Assembly (NCBI GenBank): GCA_012656075.1
Contig: JAAKBF010000110.1
Coordinates: 124,001 to 188,000, forward strand
Direction of reading: 5' to 3'
DNA length: 64,000 nucleotides
Origin: Phytophthora hibernalis
Taxonomy: Eukaryota; Oomycota; Peronosporomycetes; Peronosporales; Peronosporaceae
Both the position numbers and the translations under genes were made by a program. The first letter of the stretch is position 1, and each line of letters starts with the position of its first letter. The notes below the pieces were generated by a model. That model made no database searches. It was not told the DNA's origin and saw only the letters and a list, made by a program, of their open reading frames with translations. Positions 53,891 to 62,992 of this stretch are shown here, one piece after another.

Positions 53891-54349
53891 TGTGGTACCA
53901 CTTTCAACTGAAGTTGCCGGTTTAAGCATACGCTAAATGAACACCAGTTCTCATGGTTTGCTTTAATGTTCGTTTGCCCGCCACCTCCTTCCTATTCATC
54001 TAACTTACAGTCGAAAAGTGGAGAGCAGTAGTGCGGAACTGCTACGTCTTTGCACTGTTAAAGTGGATCTTCGCTAAAGGTTTACAGCTGATGGCAGCCG
54101 ACACACGAATAGGTCGGCCCCTGTCAGTCCACGAAAAACAACATTCAGCCAGCGGGTCAGCTCCTGTCAGGACACGACCTCGGTGAAAAGCAAGCAACGG
54201 TTCGTCGCCAGGTAGACCGGCACTATCACACAGAGCTCTTTACAGTCTCCGACACAACTTCCTAAACATTCATGTGCATTTTGGTGCTGGAGTAACATTT
54301 TAAAAAGTACAGCACATGTATTCCCGGCTAGTCGAAGACGCTCTGGTAG
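53891..54349. other. Intergenic after GW gene, no gene seen
   Basis: 53891-53985 is diverged GW 3' flank. The rest, to the membrane-protein relic, has no feature I can support. Confidence 0.45.
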
Positions 54350-55350
54350 ATTCTGGCTATTATAGCAGAAACGGTAGAAGCATTCGTACCAAAGTGCACT
54401 AGCGTGAATTCCAGTATCGGTGGTATCCAGACAAATAGTCGACCAATGCAAGTTGGTGCAATAGCGATACACCAAACTTGCACTTCAAAATCAGGTGGAA
54501 GAGTACCAAAGACACAATCTCCACCAAAACATACACCATGATGTTGCATGAAGTTTTTAGAAGTTTCCATTGTGGACGTAGCACTGGGAAGCCAGAAGAG
54601 AATAAGCGTAGCGATGACACTTTCCACATACACGACGAGGGCAAGATATTTCAAGCAGGACATAATCTCTTGCGAGCGCTGATGAAGCTCGGCTCCAGAA
54701 ATTTGTGGCTGGCGAGCTATTGTTCGCTCGTTGGTGTTGACAGTACATGTAGTTGTGAGCCTGCTCGAGGTGACAAGCGCGAGAAGGTTGACAGTTTGAG
54801 CTCGGTTTTTTATTCTAGCAGACGAATCCGCTGGTAAAACCGAAGCAACGGTAGCGATTCAAACTCTCTGCTTTCCCGATCAATCTCCCAGACCGAAAAT
54901 GCCGTATGCACAACATTCATCAAGAGAGAAGTCCACATAGACCTCGAAGCTTGAATGCTAGTTGGCACGAACAATCCATTGAAAACATCAACGGTGAAAA
55001 CAACTAACGCCAGAATTTCTGCTTCATTGTCGACAGCGAGCTGGGCAGCTGCACGATGTTTGCCGTGGAATCGACCCCAACTAAAGTACCATGAAGCAAA
55101 TATGGAATGGGAAGGACGCGAGCACAATTACGAATGGAAGCTGAAAAGTCCAAACGGCAGCAAGGAGAACCATTGACAGTCCCGATCTACATCCTGTCCC
55201 CACAACAATGCGCAAGAATGCATGGCGCGATAATTTCGGGCTGCGCTTTGAAGTGACAGAAGTGCTCCAAAAGCAGCAGACGCCCAGATGGTACCTAATC
55301 GAAGTTTTCCATCCGTCAGCAGGATCGTGCAGTGGAATACATTCCAATAA
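54350..55350 (-). pseudogene. Oomycete multi-pass membrane protein, degenerate copy B
   Basis: Same family as copy A, same orientation, with the same segments (LHQLALVDYLSG, EIVSLVLFHLILKCKF, FVIVLASFPFHICFMVLYFS, VDVFNGLFVPTSIQAS). The frame is broken repeatedly. Its 5' end (55203-55284) is inverted relative to copy A (51039-51121). Confidence 0.5.
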
Positions 55351-55353
55351 CAC

Positions 55354-55694
55354 GCTAAGTATCAGTGCCGGGCAAGAGATGTGTTCTGGGAATAGTTATC
55401 CAGTCCTTTGATTCGTTCGGCGGAGTAGTTTCCATATCGAGAGATCTTGGTATGAATCCACGCAACCCGTAGCCTTTTAAGCACGCGTACAACTCGAGCA
55501 TGTACGGGGTGCCGCATCAGCGACAGTATTTTGATTTTTGTGATCAAGCTTACAAAAGGACTTGAAAGCGTGCTCGGTCATGCATCTACAAAGAGATCAA
55601 GCGTTGCCGTGCAGACTACGGCGATAAATAAACCTCAAGTTTCAATTGCAATTGGCACCTCCTTCAGTGACTACATGTAAAGACCTTCGCCGCT
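55354..55694. other. Intergenic between membrane-protein relic B and DsbA-like gene B
   Basis: No gene seen. A weak minus-strand frame at 55547-55362 shows no domain. Confidence 0.4.
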
Positions 55695-56719
55695 TTACAG
55701 CAGCGCCACGCATCCTTCACGAAGAATGCACGCTTCATGGGCCTGGCAACACATCGCACGACCCGGCACATATTCACACGCCCTTGCACCACCAGTGATC
55801 TCCTCACACACCTGTGCAGTAGAAGTCCACTCCCGGTGCCGACCAAGTGCATCACCTCGCGATCTGGTTGAGTCCGTGGGACTCCGCTCAAATGAACGTC
55901 CTTCCACGCTTGAGTCTCCGGCACCCCAGCACAGGTTTGTTAGCCTTCACCAGCGGGTCAATAACATGAAACCATTGTTCAAAAGTCCAGTCCGCATCGG
56001 CGTTAAACGGGACGCCGTTCAGTGTGTACAAGGGGGTACCCGACATGCCTCGAGTGCACGTATATTTCCAGGACTCGCGGGCCTGAGCGTCCACATCCGT
56101 TCCTCCATACCCGGTCATCTGCTTCTCCCACTGCTCGTCCGTTAATGATGGAAACGTCGTCTGAGCCAAAGTCTTGAGCTTCTTCACCACTTGTACAGGA
56201 CTCAAATCCTTCGTTGCCTTGTTCCAGAAACTTGCAACACAAAACATACCGTTAGAAATAAAATACCAATGGGATAATTTAATATCCATCTAGAGATCAT
56301 TTACATGTCCTGATTGGCATAGATCGTCTCGAGCCACTTGGTGAAGCTGGCGTCTCCCAGTGAAGTTGTGATAGTGAACGCCGCTTCCGCCGTAGCGAAC
56401 GCGTGTTGGTGGTACGGCAACGGGAACAGCACGAAACGAACACGCAGATCATCCGGTCCGTAATGGTCCGATAGCTTCTTCAATCCTGGATAAGCTGACT
56501 TGCTATCCGGACACAACTAAGAAAATAAATTACCGTCAGAAACAAAAACATCTACTCTTCAGAAATATCTTACCAAATCGATGTAGGACTCGAGCTGCAC
56601 CCCAGCGTCCGCATTGCCCTCCCCAGTGTAAACCCAGGCGGGCGTCGTGGGATCCGCTGACCCCCAACCCAGCCGCAGAGCGCCGTACACAGCAACAGGA
56701 TCCGCACGAATATCCCCAT
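55695..56719 (-). CDS. Secreted DsbA-like (thioredoxin-fold) protein B, with Cys-rich tail
   Basis: Exons 56719-56574, 56516-56305 and 56230-55695, with introns of 57 and 74 nt (GTAAGA...CTTAG, GTAAAT...CAAG). Signal peptide MGIFVRILLLCTALCGWVGG, then the thioredoxin-like start (VQLESYIDL, then LCPDSKSAY after intron 1, where CPDS takes the place of the CxxC), the alpha-helical insert (FATAEAAFTITTSLGD) and TPLYTLNGVPF, the cis-Pro loop. A tail with six Cys (CEEITGGARACEYVPG...CCQAHEAC) is absent from gene A. One-base losses near 56613, 55924 and 55831 break the frame here. The twin at 62993 reads through all three. Divergent from gene A. Confidence 0.72.
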
Positions 56720-56870
56720 TTTCCTTAATCTGACTCTGGATAAACTGGAAGTATCCAAGATAAGTTTACCAGTAAAATCCTGCTCGTTTCATTCGTTGGA
56801 TGTTATCCAATCAAAATCGTTACGAAACCAAGTTTTGGTTGTCATTATCCAAAATCCAAGGTCTCGGATA
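56720..56870. promoter_or_regulatory. 151-bp bidirectional promoter region between DsbA-like genes
   Basis: The two paralogous DsbA-like genes start on either side and point outward, so their promoters share this short stretch. It contains mirrored TTATCC/GGATAA sequences (near 56757, 56804, 56846 and 56867). The twin is 62842-62992. Confidence 0.55.
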
Positions 56871-57613
56871 ATGGTGAAGTCGTTCTTCGCTCTGACGGTT
56901 ATAGTACTGCACTTGGCGTTGCCCAGGTGCCGATTCCGGGGAACCGCCCGGATTTACTATCGGCAAAGGTAGTGGAGTCGCCAAGGTGCAGTTGGAGACG
57001 TACATCGACCTGCTCTGCCCCTTCAGCAGGGCCGCGTACGCCGGAGTGAAGGCTCTGTCCGATCACTATGAACCTGAGGAGTTCCGAGTGAAGGCGGTAT
57101 TGTTTCCGCTGCCTTTTCACCAACATGGATTTACTGCGGCAGAGTCGGTGTTTACTATTACGTCGGCTTTGGGTGAAGACCAGTTTACACCATGGATCGA
57201 AGTAATTTACGAGAACCAAGAACGGTATATTTTACTTTCAGGATTGTAGACAATGTTCCAATTCTAAATTGGTGGTATTTTATTTTATGGTACTTTGCAG
57301 CTTTTGGAACGAGGCGACCAAGGATTTGAGTGCAGTGCAAGTGACGAATGGGTTGAAAGTGCTGGCGAAGAAAATCTTTCCGAGTTTAACAGACAAGCAG
57401 TGGGAAGAAGGTATGACGGGGTATGGCGGGACCGAGGCGGATCATAACACTCGGGTCACGTGGAAGTACGCGTGCACCCGTACGGTCACGGAAACACCGC
57501 AGTACACGCTGAACGGGGTTCCTTTTGAGGAGGCAGACTCGTCCTGGAAATTGAAAGACTGGCTCAAGGTTGTCGACCCGCTCATTCAGGCAAACAAACT
57601 CAAGGGGGAGTGA
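56871..57613 (+). CDS. Secreted DsbA-like (thioredoxin-fold) protein A
   Basis: Exon 1 56871-57224, intron 57225-57300 (GTATAT...TTGCAG, phase 2), exon 2 57301-57613. Hydrophobic leader MVKSFFALTVIVLHLA, then VQLETYIDLLCPFSRAAYAG: a CPFS site in place of the redox CxxC, as in some DsbA/2-hydroxychromene-isomerase-type proteins. Later FTITSALGEDQFTPW and TPQYTLNGVPFEE, the cis-Pro loop. A missing G near 56914 and a short G/C run near 56938-56942 put the leader and the mature part in different frames, in both arms but with different counts. Likely extracellular; a missing resolving Cys argues against a classical oxidase. Confidence 0.72.
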
Positions 57614-58294
57614 GGACGCTTGATTTCGGGCACCAGTTATGTTGTGAATGAAACTATCCTTGTCTATATAACTACTTGCAGCGTGAATTTCGAAAGACAT
57701 GTAAAACGAGTTCCACGGGGTGAAATGCTTGCAGCGAGATTCGTTGTTATATGGGACAAGTGAGGACGCGGCCAACGCTGCGTGGGTAGCAGTTTGTGAA
57801 ACCGTTGGCAACGTCGGAGCTGATGACACACTAGAAAATCTCAAATTGTAGTACGAGTTGTGATGCTATCAATTAACCTTCCTCCAGGCTGCCAGTTCCC
57901 TAAACGGATTATTGGAGCTCATTTACATGTTAGAATCTTGGATTTGTTGACCTCTAGAACTTGCTGGTGGGCGAACATCTTCTTCTGTTGCATCGCCTTG
58001 TACCAGTACGATGCAAAGCTTGAATTAACTAAAGTGTTGAGTTTTGAATTTTGAAAAGTTTTTGAGATACCTAGTTTTGAGTTACTTCGAAATTGTTTCA
58101 AGGCGATGTACCACATGAGAGTTTTAGTTAGTTTATCACGTTCATGCAACTGAACCAAGCACAAACCTTCAGCGAAGACATGATGAATGCCTCCACCTTT
58201 CAGCTGTAGGTGAATAAGAAGGAAGCAAATCATGAAACTCGAGTTCATTCAGCGTGAGCTTAAACCGGCAACTTCAGTCGAAAGCGCTACCACA
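57614..58294. other. Intergenic between DsbA-like A and GW genes (tail to tail)
   Basis: Holds convergent 3' ends only. Short frames in it have no domain. Its right part (about 57960-58294) is the GW 3' flank, also found near 5.4 kb. Confidence 0.45.
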
Positions 58295-58340
58295 CCGGGT
58301 GAGGCGCACCATGCATGCCTTGCCCAAGGTTGATTTTTTT

Positions 58341-58607
58341 TTACCAACCCCAGCCGTAGCCACCCCAAGGACCACCCCAGCCACCTCCCCAGCCACCGCC
58401 CCAGCCACCGTAGCCACCATAGCCACCGTAGCCACCCCAAGGTCCACCCCAGCCCCACTGCTCCTTCTTCTTCCCGTCGGCGGGCTTTCCAGCTACAGGA
58501 GCCGCCTCGGCCGGCGTAGCTGCAGCACGCAGGGCAGGTTGGTCGGCAGCAGCAGAAACGCTCGCGACCGCAATCGCAGCGATAACAGCAAACGAAGCGA
58601 GCTTCAT
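58341..58607 (-). CDS. GW-rich small secreted peptide, intact twin
   Basis: Encodes the same 88-residue protein as 53578-53844. It sits at the overlap of the two inverted duplications: shared with arm X upstream and with arm Y on both sides. It is divergent from CRN copy X' and convergent with DsbA-like gene A. Confidence 0.85.
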   Translation of the reverse strand: MKLASFAVIAAIAVASVSAAADQPALRAAATPAEAAPVAGKPADGKKKEQWGWGGPWGGYGGYGGYGGWGGGWGGGWGGPWGGYGWGW

Positions 58608-58993
58608 CTTGACAATTCACAGGTGTTGCTTGTGCTTTCGTCGAGGCAAATTGCGTTGTGGTGAATTCGTCTGCCGCTCAAAAGTCTGCATTTCATGTTG
58701 GAGAACCCGTTGCTTTCTCCTGGAAATCTGAGTTGCGCGTCTACTTCCGTCATGATCCTCATGATCCTCAAACAGAACATTCCGCAAGTTGAAATCGTCG
58801 CGTTTTCCTTGAGCGGTTCCAGTCAACGACCCCCTATGCTGATGGTAGGGACGATACGAGTACCGGTAGAGGATCACCGATCATACTTCGAGCTCGAAAA
58901 TGCCCGGATTTGCACAGCAGAACGAGTATTAAACCTTAGCTGAGGTTATTTTGCGAGTGTTCTTTCTCGGTCTTTCTCGAATTTGGTTTTGTG
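58608..58993. promoter_or_regulatory. 386-bp bidirectional spacer between GW and CRN genes (X')
   Basis: Reverse-complement twin of 53192-53577, between the GW gene on the minus strand and CRN on the plus strand. Same length, same conserved block. Confidence 0.65.
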
Positions 58994-60800
58994 ATGGCGC
59001 GAAAATGGTTGCAGCTTGTGGACGAAGATGGCAACGCGGTGACCTCGGCTGGTGCTGTATCGGTGGATATCGAAGATGTTGTTGCATTCCGGGATGCGGT
59101 GAAGGTCAAGTACAGCGACAGTCATCTAAAAGGGATTGATGCATCCGACCTCACAGTCTTCGCGGACCGGGCGGCGTACGACGCGAAGCAGGCGTTGGAA
59201 AAGATTCGGCGATTGGGTCCTACGGCCGGTCTAAGAGAGATGCACTCATCGTGGCAATGCCGACACGGCGTCTGGTGTTTTGGCGTCGGAATTTGGTGAA
59301 TGGAGGGATGAAACGTGATGAGACCTTGGCACGGTCCTCCACACAAGAAGGCCAGATCATCGACTGTTGTCAAGGACGATGATATGAAGTCGATTGAGCA
59401 CAGCTTGGATTTCGATATGTGGCAACTTGGTGATGGCATCGCCCTCGACATTTGCCGCCTCGAGTCGGATTTCCCGAGTGGTTCTACGTTCGAAAGGAAA
59501 CGCTGGATATCATCAAGGTATTCAAGGCCCAGATGGAAGCGAAGCTTAACATTGTGTTCGTGGGCACGCCTGGTGTGGGCAAGAGCATGCTAGTCGTGTC
59601 GTTTGCGTTCTACATGGCCTTGATTCAAAAGAAATGTGTCGTCTTGTTCCGAAAGCAGAAGGGGAAAGGGTTTTCCATGTTGTATCTGGATGCAGAGAGC
59701 AAGCGATACTGGCGAAGGGACAATGCGGATATTGATGATCTCGATCATCTGGAGAATCGAGGTTTTGAATTGTGTCTGGACGGACTCGAGTACAAATACG
59801 TTAGCAACCACTTTGGAACGCTGGCACGGTTCCGGTTGCTTGCCACCGCTGTTCAATACCCAATGAAGAACAATGACATCCCTGTCTTGAGACGATGGCT
59901 CGTGCCGTTTTGGTCTTTGTCAGATCTGACCGCGGTTGGCGCGCATGTTCAATGGACCGAACAACAAATCAAGGACAGATACTTCTACTCGGGTGGAAAT
60001 TTGCGCGATTTCTTATCGGAGATATATATTGTAGATAACTTGATCGACGAAGCGGTTGAGTCGATCGAACCGGCGGATGCAGTACTTCTAATACGCAGTA
60101 CGGTACATCGAAGAGTCAAGTTGATTACTTACGGATGACAGGAATCCGAGCCTACGATCACCGTGACTTGAACAAGTTCCTGAACAACAAGCATTGGGTT
60201 TGTGTGATCACCTCTGAGTACGCGTTGAGGCAACTTGGGAATATTCTGAAGCCGACCTACTACGAGGAACTGTGGTCCAAGGGTCGAATGCTTGGAGATG
60301 ACGAGTTGATGGGCATTGCATTTGAGAATTACGTGCATGCAATGGCAAGGGATGGAAAGAAGATCGAGTTGCAGATGAGGGCGTACAATCGAGAGAAATT
60401 GACACAGCATACCTATGCTGCGTTGGAGTTTAAAGCCAAGTCGTGCCGCAACGATGGAATGAATGCAGCGGATTGCGATGCAGTCATGGAGCAACTGTCG
60501 AGTTCGAGTATCGATTATTGGTATCCCTCCAGTCGTTCTTTGGTGACCATCGATAGTGTCGCCAAGCTGAACATGGGTGGGCAGTCCAACGTGGTGGGAT
60601 TGATCCAAATCACGAAATCCGATCACCACAACATCGATTCGATGGCGCTTAACAAGTATGCGGCGTTCTTTCCGAACCGCTGCAGATACATTGCGTTGGT
60701 GCCAGACAAGGAGACGTGTGATAAATTTCGACTTACTCCAGTTAGTCCTGAAACCGAGGTGCCGTTCAATGTTGCGTACATCGCAACCTGGCACTTGTGA
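58994..60800 (+). pseudogene. CRN-type effector: header, P-loop NTPase and nuclease-like domain, copy X'
   Basis: Inverted twin of 51387-53191, ATG 58994, stop TGA 60798-60800, about 600 codons. The header, Walker A (59563-59586) and C-terminal nuclease-like domain (60465-60797) are all present. Frame breaks are single-base losses in short runs near 59201 (AAAA against AAAAA in the other arm), 59473 (CCC against CCCC) and 60089 (T lost). The other copy is unbroken at these three sites. A possible phase-0 intron at 59296-59347 is shared by both arms. Could be a functional gene hidden by base errors. Confidence 0.72.
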
Positions 60801-61118
60801 CGTCCGCAACCAAAGTTTACGTGCTGTCTGTTGGTAAACGTAGCCTTAACAGAAACTAAAGACAATTTTTACTACTTCATCTCGACCAAAGTGCTTTTAT
60901 TTTCTGCTCGATATTTGTCGGTGCTGGACGATTTCAACTTGAGGAATGTTCTGTTTGAGGATCATGAGGATCATGACGGAAGTAGACGCGCAACTCAGAT
61001 TTCCAGGAGAAAGCAACGGGTTCTCCAACATGAAATGCAGACTTTTGAGCGGCAGACGAATTCACCACAACGCAATTTGCCTCGACGAAAGCACAAGCAA
61101 CACCTGTGAATTGTCAAG

Positions 61119-61374
61119 ATGAAGCTCGCTTCGTTTGCTGTTATCGCTGCGATTGCGGTCGCGAGCGTTTCTGCTGCTGCCGACTGCGTGCTGCAGCTAC
61201 GCCGGCCGAGGCGGCTCCTGTAGCTGGAAAGCCCGCCGACGGGAAGAAGAAGGAGCAGTGGGGCTGGGGTGGACCTTGGGGTGGCTACGGTGGCTATGGT
61301 GGCTACGGTGGCTGGGGCGGTGGCTGGGGAGGTGGCTGGGGTGGTCCTTGGGTGGCTACGGCTGGGGTTGGTAA
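61119..61374 (+). pseudogene. GW-rich small secreted peptide, third copy with two deletions
   Basis: Same leader and tail as the 53.6-kb copy. A 10-bp deletion after the leader (at about 61182) and a one-base loss in the terminal GGPW-G run (near 61352) shift the frame, so the ATG frame does not reach the Gly/Trp tail. The CRN gene normally found upstream is replaced by the end of arm X'. Only about 190 bp of the GW upstream block remains. Confidence 0.75.
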
Positions 61375-62097
61375 AAAATCAACCTTGGGCAAGGCATGCA
61401 TGGTGCGCCTCACCCGGTGTGGTAGCGCTTTCGACTGAAGTTGCCGGTTTAAGCTCACGCTGAATGAACTCGAGTTTCATGATTTGCTTCCTTCTTATTC
61501 ACCTACAGCTGAAAGGTGGAGGCATTCATCATGTCTTCGCTGAAGGTTTGTGCTTGGTTCAGTTGCATGAACGTGATAAACTAACTAAAACTCTCATGTG
61601 GTACATCGCCTTGAAACAATTTCGAAGTAACTCAAAACTAGGTATCTCAAAAACTTTTCAAAATTCAAAACTCAACACTTTAGTTAATTCAAGCTTTGCA
61701 TCGTACTGGTACAAGGCGATGCAACAGAAGAGATGTTCGCCCACCAGCAAGTTCTAGAGGTCAACAAATCCAAGATTCTAACATGTAAATGAGCTCCAAT
61801 AATCCGTTTAGGGAACTGGCAGCCTGGAGGAAGGTTAATTGATAGCATCACAACTCGTACTACAATTTGAGATTTTCTAGTGTGTCATCAGCTCCGACGT
61901 TGCCAACGGTTTCACAAACTGCTACCCACGCAGCGTTGGCCGCGTCCTCACTTGTCCCATATAACAACGAATCTCGCTGCAAGCATTTCACCCCGTGGAA
62001 CTCGTTTTACATGTCTTTCGAAATTCACGCTGCAAGTAGTTATATAGACAAGGATAGTTTCATTCACAACATAACTGGTGCCCGAAATCAAGCGTCC

Positions 62098-62841
62098 TCA
62101 CTCCCCCTTGAGTTTGTTTGCCTGAATGAGCGGGTCGACAACCTTGAGCCAGTCTTTCAATTTCCAGGACGAGTCTGCCTCCTCAAAAGGAACCCCGTTC
62201 AGCGTGTACTGCGGTGTTTCCGTGACCGTACGGGTGCACGCGTACTTCCACGTGACCCGAGTGTTATGATCCGCCTCGGTCCCGCCATACCCCGTCATAC
62301 CTTCTTCCCACTGCTTGTCTGTTAAACTCGGAAAGATTTTCTTCGCCAGCACTTTCAACCCATTCGTCACTTGCACTGCACTCAAATCCTTGGTCGCCTC
62401 GTTCCAAAAGCTGCAAAGTACCATAAAATAAAATACCACCAATTTAGAACTTGGAACATTGTCTACAATCCTGAAAGTAAAATATACCGTTCTTGGTTCT
62501 CGTAAATTACTTCGATCCATGGTGTAAACTGGTCTTCACCCAAAGCCGACGTAATAGTAAACACCGACTCTGCCGCAGTAAATCCATGTTGGTGAAAAGG
62601 CAGCGGAAACAATACCGCCTTCACTCGGAACTCCTCAGGTTCATAGTGATCGGACAGAGCCTTCACTCCGGCGTACGCGGCCCTGCTGAAGGGGCAGAGC
62701 AGGTCGATGTACGTCTCCAACTGCACCTTGGCGACTCCACTACCTTTGCCGATAGTAAATCCGGGCGGTTCCCCGAATCGGCACCTGGGCAACGCCCAAG
62801 TGCAGTACTATAACCGTCAGAGCGAAGAACGACTTCACCAT
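62098..62841 (-). CDS. Secreted DsbA-like protein A, inverted twin
   Basis: Twin of 56871-57613 with the same intron (62487-62411, one base longer). The leader is read further here (HLGVAQVPI), because one G missing in the other arm is present. The G/C run just after still shifts the frame. Mature domain with CPFS, helical insert and cis-Pro loop as in the other copy. Confidence 0.72.
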
Positions 62842-62992
62842 TATCCGAGACCTTGGATTTTGGATAATGACAACCAAAACTTGGTTTCGTAACGATTTTG
62901 ATTGGATAACATCCAACGAATGAAACGAGCAGGATTTTACTGGTAAACTTATCTTGGATACTTCCAGTTTATCCAGAGTCAGATTAAGGAAA

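Larger units (their letters stand above)
55713..58799 (+). repeat. Left arm of DsbA-GW inverted duplication (Y)
   Basis: Matched in reverse complement by 60927-64000 (coordinate sum about 119711-119726). The inner limit is at the GW upstream block (58799). The outer limit is unknown because the window ends inside the partner arm. Confidence 0.93.
58295..60889 (-). repeat. Right arm of CRN-GW inverted duplication (X')
   Basis: Reverse complement of 51297-53890. Its lower part (58295-58799) is simultaneously the upper end of the second inverted duplication (Y). Confidence 0.93.

Noticed and set aside
53521..53907. Minus-strand Thr/Pro/Ser-rich frame over the GW gene (also at 58254-58664)
   Set aside because: Shadow of the Gly/Trp-coding repeats; GW-gene structure (signal peptide, conserved stop) is on the other strand.
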